Positions 1 through 7,795 of a DNA stretch of 35,451 nucleotides are shown here, piece by piece. Numbering within the stretch: position 1 is the first letter of the stretch; the number at the start of each line of letters is the position of its first letter. Source of the stretch: Candidatus Cloacimonadota bacterium (GTDB lineage: Bacteria; Cloacimonadota; Cloacimonadia; Cloacimonadales; JAQVBK01); assembly GCA_028690365.1 (NCBI GenBank), contig JAQVBK010000007.1, forward strand, positions 1-35,451. Reading direction: 5' to 3'. A program made the translations under genes and the position numbers. Below the pieces are notes generated by a model. The model searched no databases and was not told the origin of the DNA. It worked only from the letters and a program-made list of their open reading frames with translations.

Positions 1-162
1 ACCAGTCTTTCCAAGAATAGGAACTTCTGTCTTATTCTTTTCAAATTTTGCTTCCAGGTTGATTGCCTGCATAAAATTGTATCTATTTCCTTTGATAGTA
101 ACGAAACATTCAGCAAGTTTTGCTGCAATGGTATCTTTACCCTTCATAGTTACATTTGACAT
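1..162 (-). CDS. Phage tail tube protein (XkdM-like), 5' part only
   Basis: The first 54 residues of a protein that runs off the left edge. It forms the inner tube of the contractile tail. The pattern MKGKDTI near the N-terminus, followed by a strand with NLEAKFEKNK and ending near PILGK, resembles the start of XkdM-type tube proteins of PBSX-like phages. It lies directly after the tail sheath gene, which is the standard sheath-tube order. The ATG at 162-160 is preceded by a strong AAAGGGGG ribosome binding site. A second in-frame ATG five codons later is possible but further from that site. The identity is inferred from the short N-terminal pattern and the position. Confidence 0.75.
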   Translation of the reverse strand, partial: MSNVTMKGKDTIAAKLAECFVTIKGNRYNFMQAINLEAKFEKNKTEVPILGKTG

Positions 163-179
163 TCAGATTTCCCCCTTTC

Positions 180-1487
180 TTATTGGACTGTCACTGTCAT
201 ATAAAGCTGTGCCATTGCATTCACAACAGTCACAACATCACCGACAACAACAGCTTTTTTACTTATACCCTGATCAACTGTGACATTGGAATCTTTGAAT
301 TCTTCAATTGCTCTAATGTCTTGAAGTTGTTCATGATGTTTTACGATATCTGCCCAAAGACTAATTCTTCCTGCTGCATCATTTGGAACTGTACCAAGAT
401 ACTTTGTATTGAACAGAACTGCAATATCATTTGCAATTTGATCAATAACCCTGATCGTTTGATTCTCTTTGAATACATCACCTTTGGTGTCTGAAATAGT
501 CACCAATGAATTGATATCAGAAAGAACACGAACATCGGATCCAACCTTGTGCAGTGTGAATTCTCCTGCTTTGATTGAATTTTCAAGTGCTGTTTGTGTG
601 TAATCCACATTTATTGTGAATTCACCATCATATTTCTTGTTCAGGTTTGATTTATTAACTGCACACCCTGAAATGATACCAGTTACCCAGTACACAAGGG
701 ATGCTTCTGACCAACCTGCATCAGTGGTTGCATTTTTAACATTAACGACACCTTCATAATTAGCAGCTTTACGATAAGTGACCGCTTGGAATTTAACACC
801 AAGTTCATCACGCATTCTTGAACAAAATGCAGTGAACAATCCATTAATCACTGCATCGGTTGAAACAACACCAATTGCATTGAATGAATAGGATTCAATC
901 TTAGATAAAAATGCAGAATAAGCAGTTCCATCAATTGACCCATTTGCACCCAATGTCAATGGTGTTGAAGCTGTAACTGCAAGAACCGCAGCAGGTTTGA
1001 ATGTAACAAAATCATTTTTAACAAGTCCTGCTGCTGTCAAAACAGTTTGTACATCAACAGTAGTTGTGTCCAGGATCGTTTTTACATCATACTTTGATAC
1101 ATCATCTGCATTCTGTTGAATAACGATCTTTAATGCATTACCCCTAATACCACAATAATTTGCAGTTGCAAACGTATTTGATGCTTTGACACCGCCACTT
1201 GTTAGCTTGTAAGCATAAAGTGTATTGGTGTTCAGGAATAGATCTCTAAGACCTTTCAACTTATCATTTGTGTAATCATAACCAAAAATCTTTAATGCAT
1301 ATTTCTGAAAATCACCACTGGTCACTTCAAATACTTCATTATCAATACCCCAGTCAAGATCAAATGGCATTGCTACAATTCCCCTATCACTAAGGGATGC
1401 ACTTGCTCTTGCTGCTGAAATAAAGTTAATAAACGAACCAGGAAGGATCTTACTTTGTGTCACGAAAGTTCCACCACCTAATGCCAT
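180..1487 (-). CDS. Contractile tail sheath protein (XkdK-like)
   Basis: A 435-residue protein, the usual size for PBSX/XkdK-type sheaths. The N-terminus (MALGGGTFVTQSKILPG, then NFISAARAS) is the typical start, in which the protein declares a target surface and an early beta domain. The C-terminal third (IDQIANDIAVLFNTKYLG and following) matches the conserved sheath subdomain that packs against the tube. Sheath subunits polymerise around the tail tube and contract during DNA injection. It lies between small tail-completion genes and the tube gene. Start: ATG with AAGGTG eight bases upstream. It places the phage among the myoviruses. Confidence 0.92.
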   Translation of the reverse strand: MALGGGTFVTQSKILPGSFINFISAARASASLSDRGIVAMPFDLDWGIDNEVFEVTSGDFQKYALKIFGYDYTNDKLKGLRDLFLNTNTLYAYKLTSGGVKASNTFATANYCGIRGNALKIVIQQNADDVSKYDVKTILDTTTVDVQTVLTAAGLVKNDFVTFKPAAVLAVTASTPLTLGANGSIDGTAYSAFLSKIESYSFNAIGVVSTDAVINGLFTAFCSRMRDELGVKFQAVTYRKAANYEGVVNVKNATTDAGWSEASLVYWVTGIISGCAVNKSNLNKKYDGEFTINVDYTQTALENSIKAGEFTLHKVGSDVRVLSDINSLVTISDTKGDVFKENQTIRVIDQIANDIAVLFNTKYLGTVPNDAAGRISLWADIVKHHEQLQDIRAIEEFKDSNVTVDQGISKKAVVVGDVVTVVNAMAQLYMTVTVQ

Positions 1488-1489
1488 AA

Positions 1490-1687
1490 TTATTTCACCT
1501 TACCTTTCATAAATTTATCAATTGCCTGATCCACTTCTTCAAAGGAATAATCCTTTTCATTAGTAAGAAGAACATTGATAATGTCTTTTTGATCACTATA
1601 TCTTTTGGATCCAAGAAGCTGTTCTTTTGAAAATGTACCAACCGCTTCAATTACTTCTTTACTTTTTGTTACCATATATTCCATCAT
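1490..1687 (-). CDS. Small conserved phage protein before tail sheath
   Basis: Sixty-five residues or slightly fewer. The reading MVTKSKEVIEAVGTFSKEQLLGSKRY, then a helical stretch DYSFEEVDQAIDKFMKGKVK, is a pattern seen upstream of the sheath gene in many Bacillota phages; no function is established. The start could be the first Met or the Met five codons on (MVTK), which is better spaced from the AAAGGATG sequence. The predicted fold is all-helical with a charged C-terminus. It overlaps the end of the preceding gene by a few bases, so translation is probably coupled. Confidence 0.75.
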   Translation of the reverse strand: MMEYMVTKSKEVIEAVGTFSKEQLLGSKRYSDQKDIINVLLTNEKDYSFEEVDQAIDKFMKGKVK

Positions 1688-2109
1688 CCTTTCACATCAG
1701 AATTTACAACCAATGATTCCATAGGTTCACTTGCCACAACAACCTTATAAACAAACATATCATAGTTAATAAAGAAGTTCAGGACACCATCAACCACTTC
1801 ACCCTTCATCTTTGTACCCATGGTAAGATCACCTGTGACTATAATAAATTCAAGGCAATCAAACAATCGTTCAATAACATTATTACATTCAGAACTTTTG
1901 TCATCGGTTGAAGGAAAGTATTGAATACAGAATTGATTTGTTCTGTAATACCTTTTACCCAAGAAAAGTTCATTTGTTGGATTAAGGCACAAAATAGAAA
2001 AACAAGGTTCTTTCAAACCTTGTTCAATGTTTTCTGTATATATTTCATAGCTGTCACCAAATTCTGTATTGATTGAAATACTGATTGAATCAATTATTGA
2101 ATTAATCAT
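1684..2109 (-). CDS. Tail terminator/completion protein (XkdJ-position, DUF6838-like)
   Basis: About 141 residues starting at MINSII. The ATG at 2109 overlaps the TGA of the preceding gene (ATGA), and the GGGGGA site is correctly spaced for it, unlike an ATG three codons upstream. Features typical of phage tail terminators are the N-terminal helix, then EPCFSIL and a middle LGKRYYRTNQFCIQYFP strand pair. The protein probably caps the tail tube and joins it to the head connector. The family assignment is from pattern and gene order, not from any catalytic motif. Confidence 0.7.
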   Translation of the reverse strand: MINSIIDSISISINTEFGDSYEIYTENIEQGLKEPCFSILCLNPTNELFLGKRYYRTNQFCIQYFPSTDDKSSECNNVIERLFDCLEFIIVTGDLTMGTKMKGEVVDGVLNFFINYDMFVYKVVVASEPMESLVVNSDVKG

Positions 2110-2600
2110 TTGAAGCATTCCCCCAGTAGTTTTTTCAATTTGTTTTCAATTACCTTTGGTGCATCTGTATCAAGTTCCTGTTCTGATATTGTCAACATGA
2201 ACTTTCCTTGCACCCAACCTTCATGATTTCTTGTCCTATGCCCATATTCAACATAGGATGCATAATGCAATGGATTGACGATTTCAACCACATAGGTGTC
2301 ACCAAAATGATTCACCTTTAAGGTTTCAACATATTGCTTAGTACCTTGTGTTTTTAACCCTTCTGAACCACTTCCAGTTGATTGTGAAGTCCATCCACGT
2401 CTTAATGTACCACCCTTTTTCCCTGAACTCGTTGGATATTGACCAACTGGTGTCCGCTTGATCACCTTTGCAAGTAATCTTGCTGCAAGTTCCTTTGCAC
2501 AACCTTCAATGAACAATTTAACTTCAATGCTTCCAAGGTTATCAATGTTTTCTTGAAGTCTTTTTAAATCTTTAAAATCGCACTTGCCATACTTTGGCAT
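2106..2600 (-). CDS. HK97 gp10-like head-tail component (XkdI-like)
   Basis: About 164 residues, starting at the ATG at 2600 (MPKYGKCDF) with AAGGGG eight bases upstream; an upstream in-frame GTG is too close to that site. The middle holds TPVGQYPTSSGKKGGTLRRGW, and the C-terminal half holds HYASYVEYGHRTR. These are the two hallmark segments of gp10/XkdI proteins, which sit at the head-tail interface. The stop of the preceding gene overlaps its start by one base. Confidence 0.85.
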   Translation of the reverse strand: MPKYGKCDFKDLKRLQENIDNLGSIEVKLFIEGCAKELAARLLAKVIKRTPVGQYPTSSGKKGGTLRRGWTSQSTGSGSEGLKTQGTKQYVETLKVNHFGDTYVVEIVNPLHYASYVEYGHRTRNHEGWVQGKFMLTISEQELDTDAPKVIENKLKKLLGECFK

Positions 2601-2968
2601 TATGCCCACCCCTTGAATAGTTCAAGAATGATCTCCTGATGTGTTTCATAAATAGCAGGTTCACCACTTTTTTTATAATCAGTAGTGATCCCATTCTGTT
2701 TTATGGTCACCTTTGAACCAGGTTTGATTATAATTTCAGGTGCAATCAGTAGCTTTGCAGTTTGAACAACCATTGCAGCAGTTTCAGTTTGACTTGTATT
2801 ATTTATTTTTGAAAAGGAAAGTTTGCAGGGTTGATTTTCTAGCACTGGAACTTCTTGATGACCTGTTGACTTATTATCTTTCTTATAAGATTGATATTCA
2901 GTAACAGTACAAGTCCCATTGTATAATGTTTCAATTGCTGATCTTGCAGCAGTCATTGCAGTTACCAT
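2600..2968 (-). CDS. Head-tail joining protein (XkdH-like)
   Basis: About 122 residues from the ATG at 2968 (MVTAMTAARSAIE). AGGTG is correctly spaced for it, while an upstream GTG is part of that site. It is a beta-rich protein with a segment containing QTAKLLIAPEIIIKPGSKVTI, followed by YETHQEIILEL, as in small head-closure proteins of PBSX-like phages. Gene order (connector, this gene, gp10-like, terminator) supports a role in the head-tail neck. It overlaps the preceding gene by a few bases. No enzymatic motif is visible. Confidence 0.65.
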   Translation of the reverse strand: MVTAMTAARSAIETLYNGTCTVTEYQSYKKDNKSTGHQEVPVLENQPCKLSFSKINNTSQTETAAMVVQTAKLLIAPEIIIKPGSKVTIKQNGITTDYKKSGEPAIYETHQEIILELFKGWA

Positions 2969-3423
2969 TTGATACACCTGAATGAAACAAATTCATCCCT
3001 TCCTTTGTTCATCAAATAGGTGATCAGCAAATCCAATCTTTGTTCAGGTGTCCTTGTGCCTTCATTAATTGCAAAGGTTACACTGGTGTCACCACCTTGG
3101 ATCTGCTTGACTGCTGTCGATATATCAAACCCTGTCAACTTACCTGTTCCTTTTTTGGTGAATAAGAATTCACCACACACCATATCAACTGCTGCTTTCA
3201 TTAGTCCATCAGGAATAGAAGTGGTATTGCATGAATTTTTTACATTGTTTTCAACCTTTTGGACTGAAAAAGAAATCACCCAGGTATCTGCATCTGTTGC
3301 AGTGTACCCAAGTGATTCCAGTCTTTTCAGAACATCAGTTAAAAATGCATCTGTTATTGTCAAACTGTTCAGAATTGTTTTGATACTGTTAAGTATCAAT
3401 TGAAGTTCTTCACTTAATGCCAT
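2962..3423 (-). CDS. Head-tail connector protein (gp6/YqbG-like)
   Basis: A 153-residue, largely helical protein directly after the major capsid gene, the slot of the adaptor that binds under the portal. The N-terminal helices (LILNSIKTILNSL, then VLKRLESLGY) followed by a segment with IPDGLMKAAVDMVCGEFLF fit the gp6/YqbG connector pattern. The start ATG has AAAGGGTG upstream. The assignment rests mainly on gene order and helical pattern. Confidence 0.65.
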   Translation of the reverse strand: MALSEELQLILNSIKTILNSLTITDAFLTDVLKRLESLGYTATDADTWVISFSVQKVENNVKNSCNTTSIPDGLMKAAVDMVCGEFLFTKKGTGKLTGFDISTAVKQIQGGDTSVTFAINEGTRTPEQRLDLLITYLMNKGRDEFVSFRCIKW

Positions 3424-3449
3424 ACAATATCACCCTTTCTTGGTATTTA

Positions 3450-4631
3450 TTATCCCCTTGAAATAATTCTAGCAATTGGGATTGCTTTGTGATCGAAGTA
3501 TTTCTTTCCTGTTGCAGCACCATCATGAACTAGTTCCCAGTTTGATGCAGTCTTTAATTCTGCATCTGTTGGTGAATTTGTAACCATAGCAGCCTTTGTG
3601 AAGCTGATACCATAAGGTGCAAATACTTTTCTTTGTCTGCTGTAAAGTAATGTCTGACCACCACTGGTCTTTTCATCACGAACCATTGCATAAGGAACTT
3701 CTGCACCAATATCTTCATAATCGAATGCACCATTTCCAAGAACATAAGTTGTATACTGTGTGAATGCTTCCAAATAAAGAACGTATTCACCTGCAACAAC
3801 TGTGATACCAGTAGTGGTGATCTTGACTTCACCAACACCTGGTGTTGCATCATCAGCAACAACTTTTAAAGCACCTACATCAGTAGAAGCACACTTGATG
3901 TAATGTTCAGCAACTTCTGCTGTCGGCATACCATCATCAATAATAACTGCTCTACCATTCCAAGTTGCAAGTTCAAGCTGTCTTTCAATACCATTTGCAT
4001 CAGTGTATGTCATGTATGCAAGTAACTTCAAGTTTTCAAGGTTGGTTGCAATAGCTGAATGCATGATGGAAATAGTGAATTTCTTCTTCTTGTCACCACT
4101 TGCTTTTTGAATAGCAGTGTTCAATGTTGAACCCTGAACCAAACCATTCACTGCTTCACTGATATTATAGGTATGACCATCTACAAACTTTAAGTTAGCA
4201 GCACCAGTCATGGAGAAGATACCTTCAATGATTGCAAGTAATGTGTCCTGATCAATTTCATCCCAGTATTCAGCAACTTGTCTTGCTACATTGGACATGA
4301 AACCTGCACCACCTGTTACATCCTCTGCAAAGTCATTTTCAACCCATGCTTTGGCTCTACCAATTACAATTACACCACGTTCATAGGAAGTTGTGCTTGT
4401 AGCAGTGATGTCAGTCTTACCATCATAATTCAATGGTGTGCCATCAATTCTTCCGTACATAGGAATGGTTGCATAAACAACACCAGTTTGACCACTGAAT
4501 GCCTGTTTGATCTGACTATTTGCTTGTAATGCTTTGGATTTAACCAACTCATTTTTCTTTAGCTTTGGAACAACATCAACATATTTTCCAAATGCTCTTT
4601 CATTAAAACTTTTTGAATCGAATTTAGCCAT
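3450..4631 (-). CDS. Major capsid protein
   Basis: A 393-residue protein directly after the scaffold gene. The N-terminus has FDSKSFNERAFGKYVD, then ASKQ-type helices and VYATIPMYGRIDG; the body holds WVENDFAEDVTGG and SNVARQVAEYWDEIDQDTLL, which matches HK97-fold coat proteins of PBSX-like clostridial phages. It forms the icosahedral shell. Around residues 245-285 a Gly/Thr/Val-rich stretch interrupts the usual fold and could be a surface domain. Start: ATG with AAAGGATG seven to eight bases upstream. Confidence 0.88.
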   Translation of the reverse strand: MAKFDSKSFNERAFGKYVDVVPKLKKNELVKSKALQANSQIKQAFSGQTGVVYATIPMYGRIDGTPLNYDGKTDITATSTTSYERGVIVIGRAKAWVENDFAEDVTGGAGFMSNVARQVAEYWDEIDQDTLLAIIEGIFSMTGAANLKFVDGHTYNISEAVNGLVQGSTLNTAIQKASGDKKKKFTISIMHSAIATNLENLKLLAYMTYTDANGIERQLELATWNGRAVIIDDGMPTAEVAEHYIKCASTDVGALKVVADDATPGVGEVKITTTGITVVAGEYVLYLEAFTQYTTYVLGNGAFDYEDIGAEVPYAMVRDEKTSGGQTLLYSRQRKVFAPYGISFTKAAMVTNSPTDAELKTASNWELVHDGAATGKKYFDHKAIPIARIISRG

Positions 4632-4662
4632 TGTTATTTCATCCTTTCTTTAACTGTGCAGC

Positions 4663-5268
4663 TTAGATTTCTGCATCAGGGTTTTGTTCAAGGTATGTTG
4701 CAATTTCTTCATATGACATCTTAGCCATATCAGGTTTACCATCAACATCTTCATTTCCTGCTTCACCAGGTGCAGCACCCTTGATTTTGGTTTTCTTGGT
4801 TTCAGTGTTAAAAAGGAACTTTGAATCTTCCCCTGCAACAAGTTTTGTGATTTGTTCTTCCAATCCTTTGATTGAACCATCATCTGCAAGGTCTGCTTTT
4901 GATAGATCAAGTAATGCTTTGACTGCTTTTACATTTCTTGCTTTCGCACCAGTCAATGCAGCTTCAACAGCATTATCAACTTTGATCTGTTTGATAGTTG
5001 CTTCATATTCAGCATTCTTGGTGGTGTTATCGGTTTGAAGGGTTGCAATCTGTGTCTTTAATGCTTCCACATCCCCAGTTGAATTCTTCAATGTTTCCAG
5101 TTGACCATCACGTTCTTTCACATCAAGTTCTAACTGTCTTTTTGAAATATTAACTTCATCAAATCTTGCTTTGGGGATATATGCTTTCAATTCTTCTGTT
5201 GAAGCATCAGCAACTTTTTTTGCAGCTTCTTCATCCAACCCTAATTTCAATAGATCTTCTTTCTTCAT
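4663..5268 (-). CDS. Capsid scaffold protein (GP20 minor structural family)
   Basis: About 201 residues from the Met of MKKEDLLKLGL at 5268, with AAAGG ten bases upstream; an in-frame ATG nine codons earlier overlaps that site. The N-terminal segment LGLDEEAAKKVAD is typical of GP20 scaffolds. Residues 35-110 are a long coiled coil rich in Lys, Glu and Leu. The C-terminus is acidic and low-complexity (GEAGNEDVDGKPD), and probably binds the inner face of the capsid. It precedes the major capsid gene, as usual. Scaffolds direct shell assembly and then leave or are degraded. Confidence 0.85.
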   Translation of the reverse strand: MKKEDLLKLGLDEEAAKKVADASTEELKAYIPKARFDEVNISKRQLELDVKERDGQLETLKNSTGDVEALKTQIATLQTDNTTKNAEYEATIKQIKVDNAVEAALTGAKARNVKAVKALLDLSKADLADDGSIKGLEEQITKLVAGEDSKFLFNTETKKTKIKGAAPGEAGNEDVDGKPDMAKMSYEEIATYLEQNPDAEI

Positions 5269-5318
5269 GGTTTTATACCATCCTTTCAAATTCATTTTTT
5301 ACCTGGTTCAGTCCAGTC

Positions 5319-5543
5319 TTATTTGTCTTGTTCTTTATCGTCAGCAATACCAAAATGACGATTGATGTTTTTACCCCAACATCCAGGAAGATAAAAAGGA
5401 TCACCGCCTTCCTAATCCACGTATTGTTTCTTACCACATTTCTTGCAGTAGTGATAATGTCTTTTAATATAAGGTCTTGACTTATCAGATCTTAATTCAT
5501 CCGACATAAAGTGACCACATAGTAATTGTTTTAACCATTTCAT
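5319..5543 (-). CDS. Small Cys-rich hypothetical protein with in-frame amber codon
   Basis: The ATG at 5543, behind a GGGGGTGG site, opens a 43-residue frame with CGHF near residue 9 and YCKKCGKK near residue 32, a possible zinc-binding pair. It stops at a TAG at 5414-5412. The same frame then continues for 30 more codons to a TAA at 5321-5319. This second part looks coding (GGDPFYLPGCWGKN, then a Lys/Asp tail) and has no in-frame start codon of its own. The simplest reading is a 43-residue protein. Readthrough to 73 residues, or a gene recently broken by a nonsense mutation, is also possible. Confidence 0.5.
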
Positions 5544-5674
5544 AGCTAACCACCCCCATATCATAAATAGTGACTTCATATATTGACCATATAGCTATTA
5601 AAAATTACGTCATGACACATGGATACCATTGATTTTACTACATTTTAACCATTCCCCCTTTTTATATTTACATT

Positions 5675-5701
5675 AAAAAAGCACCCATTATTCAGGTGCT
5701 T
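5675..5701 (-). terminator. Rho-independent terminator after small gene
   Basis: On the minus strand AAGCACC pairs with GGTGCTT around a nine-base loop, followed by six T. The hairpin includes the stop codon of the 50-residue gene at 5688-5840. It separates the terminase/portal/minor head genes from the scaffold/capsid/tail genes. The 130 bp beyond it (5544-5671) are non-coding and A+T-rich. A TATGAT box just before the small Cys-rich gene may be part of a second late promoter, but its -35 is weak. Confidence 0.75.
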
Positions 5702-5840
5702 CTTCAATCTGTTTTTTTAATTTTTCAATTTCTGCTGAATTATTAATTCCGTCAAAATCTTGTTCCGATTGTAATTTGAATATTTCATTTTTTATCCTGA
5801 TATATTCAGTTTGTGTCATACTATCGTTAATACTTTCCAT
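5688..5840 (-). CDS. Small hypothetical helical protein
   Basis: Fifty codons from the ATG at 5840, behind a GGGGG-containing site, to the TAA at 5690-5688. The composition is Ile/Lys/Glu-rich (TEYIRIKNEIFKLQ, then EIEKLKKQIEEAPE), consistent with a short coiled coil. It starts a few bases after the minor head gene ends and is probably in the same operon. No family is recognised. Confidence 0.6.
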   Translation of the reverse strand: MESINDSMTQTEYIRIKNEIFKLQSEQDFDGINNSAEIEKLKKQIEEAPE

Positions 5841-5842
5841 AA

Positions 5843-7795
5843 TTATACCCCCTTGAAAACCCTGTTGAATTCTTCATTGAAAACTGCATCAAAGTCTTTT
5901 ATAAAATCAGTCTTTTGTTCATTAGATAAGTTTTGCATATTGCTGAATGCTTCAGCAAGGAATTCTGCTTTGTCATGATAAGCATACGACCCATAGTTAT
6001 CCTTTATCATATCCCACAATTCACTGGTTTCACATTTGTACTTTTCTTTTAACTTTTTGAAAATGATATTTGAAAGACTTCCATCTGATGATATGGCACC
6101 ATTTAACTTTTCAATATTTGATATGTCACTTCTTGTGTAAGCAGTTGCCATTTTATATTTTGTCAACAAGTCATCCAGTTCAGATTGAGTTTTAAAGGCA
6201 TACATATTATCAATAGCATGACCATATTCATGAGAAATAGTTGTAAGACCATTATTAACATCAAGTAGTTTGGAATTTCTTACTTTAAGGGTATGATAAT
6301 GGCTATCATTGCAGGTCTTCAAATCAGTATGGTATATTTTTGAATATGCAATTTCATTTATATATTTTATTTTACCTGCATCACCATCAAATCCTTGTCT
6401 GTGTGTACCAAAGGTCTTTTTAGCACTACTCATTCTAATGGTAATATCCTCTGTTCCTATTGGGTAAGTATTTGCCAGTCTTAATAATTCATTTTCAACT
6501 ACTGTTTTATATCCTGCATCAGTAATTCCATTCAGTGAAACAGCATTGAATGCTTTCTTCACATCAGTGTATTTTATTATATTCTTTTCAGGAAACGAAC
6601 CCAGTAAAAAGTAATTATCAAAGTCTGTATCCAAATAGTTCATTTCATCAGCAGTTGGTACCCTTCCAACAACTGATTTGAATTTATTGATATATTCATC
6701 TTCCACCTTCATGATACCATCTTGTGAAGCATCTTGCAATCCATCCTTTGAACCACCGTCAACAAATGATTCCTTCCAGTCCTTATATTTCATATCACCT
6801 GGTACATAATACGTTTTACCATCTTCATCCCTTGCTGCTCTTTCAGTGTAGTTGTCTTCAAAGTAGGGGACAGTTGTTGATCTACACCATACATGAAATG
6901 GTGGTGCAGTGACACCTGGTTCATAGTCTTTCATTTCATAGATCTGACCATCAAGATCCTGACATATCGCTGATGTGTGACTATCCAATGTAGCAACAAT
7001 TTCAAACCTTTCAACATCCAAATCATTGAAGCAGTCCTTTTGGGATGCACTTGCAAAATATGCGGATTCTGTCATTATCAACTTTCCTGCATTATTTTTT
7101 GAAGTATTGAACTTTTTTGAAATGGCTTTTATTGCTTCATCAGGTGATTTGCCAATCATAACGGTTTGTGTCAACTGGGTATGCAGTTCATTTACAAGAT
7201 TACTTTTATTTGACCATATCCTTGAACTGAAATTCTTCCCATCTGCTGCCCATGGTTTGGATATGATCTTTTCAAGTCTGTTGTTGTCTATGGATGCTAT
7301 ATCATAACCAACATTGAAACCCTTCTGAATCTCAAATGCTGTATGATAGTAACCTTCTGTATAAATGTTTCTTGCAAGCTTATCAAGTGAATCAAGCTGA
7401 TTACCATATAATACTTCAACCGCTTGTTGTGCTTGGATCTTCAATGCTTCCAATCTTGATATATGAAATCTTGCAGAAGCATTTTCAAGCTGCTTCATCC
7501 ATGCCCCATCAAGTGCATTAGTCTGACCATATTTAATATATTCATTCACATCCCATTTCAGTTCAGCAAGTTCTTTTGTACTCAATATCTTTCTTGCTTC
7601 TGCCATGGTGATGTTGTTATTGTCAGCAAACCTTTGATACCATGCTAACAATTTACCTTCAATGGTGCTTTGTGCTTTCTTATACTGATCTTCAATTCCA
7701 CCATATATTGCTTGACCTTTTTTATTTGATACATCTTCCAATGCTTCAAATCGTTTCTTCCAATACTGTTCATTTGGATTTGAACTATTTTTCAA
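5843..7795 (-). CDS. Minor head protein (SPP1 gp7/Mu gpF type) with zincin-like domain
   Basis: A 650-residue protein, about twice the length of SPP1 gp7. Residues 240-315 hold the conserved core, with DSHTSAICQDLDG at about 271-283, then GVTAPPFHVWCRSTTVPYF. The extra C-terminal part holds SHEYGHAID (His522, Glu523, His526) and EFLAEAF about 85 residues later, a layout like HExxH metalloproteases with a distal Glu ligand. The core is a portal-associated minor capsid protein; the extra domain could act on scaffold, capsid or host targets after ejection. It starts with TTG at 7795, spaced six bases from AAGGCGGTG and overlapping the end of the portal gene. Confidence 0.85.
   Translation of the reverse strand: MKNSSNPNEQYWKKRFEALEDVSNKKGQAIYGGIEDQYKKAQSTIEGKLLAWYQRFADNNNITMAEARKILSTKELAELKWDVNEYIKYGQTNALDGAWMKQLENASARFHISRLEALKIQAQQAVEVLYGNQLDSLDKLARNIYTEGYYHTAFEIQKGFNVGYDIASIDNNRLEKIISKPWAADGKNFSSRIWSNKSNLVNELHTQLTQTVMIGKSPDEAIKAISKKFNTSKNNAGKLIMTESAYFASASQKDCFNDLDVERFEIVATLDSHTSAICQDLDGQIYEMKDYEPGVTAPPFHVWCRSTTVPYFEDNYTERAARDEDGKTYYVPGDMKYKDWKESFVDGGSKDGLQDASQDGIMKVEDEYINKFKSVVGRVPTADEMNYLDTDFDNYFLLGSFPEKNIIKYTDVKKAFNAVSLNGITDAGYKTVVENELLRLANTYPIGTEDITIRMSSAKKTFGTHRQGFDGDAGKIKYINEIAYSKIYHTDLKTCNDSHYHTLKVRNSKLLDVNNGLTTISHEYGHAIDNMYAFKTQSELDDLLTKYKMATAYTRSDISNIEKLNGAISSDGSLSNIIFKKLKEKYKCETSELWDMIKDNYGSYAYHDKAEFLAEAFSNMQNLSNEQKTDFIKDFDAVFNEEFNRVFKGV

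Noticed and set aside
5166-5480. Plus-strand hydrophobic ORF opposite the scaffold gene
   Set aside because: It lies antisense to the scaffold N-terminus and the small Cys-rich gene, has no ribosome binding site and is on the unused strand.
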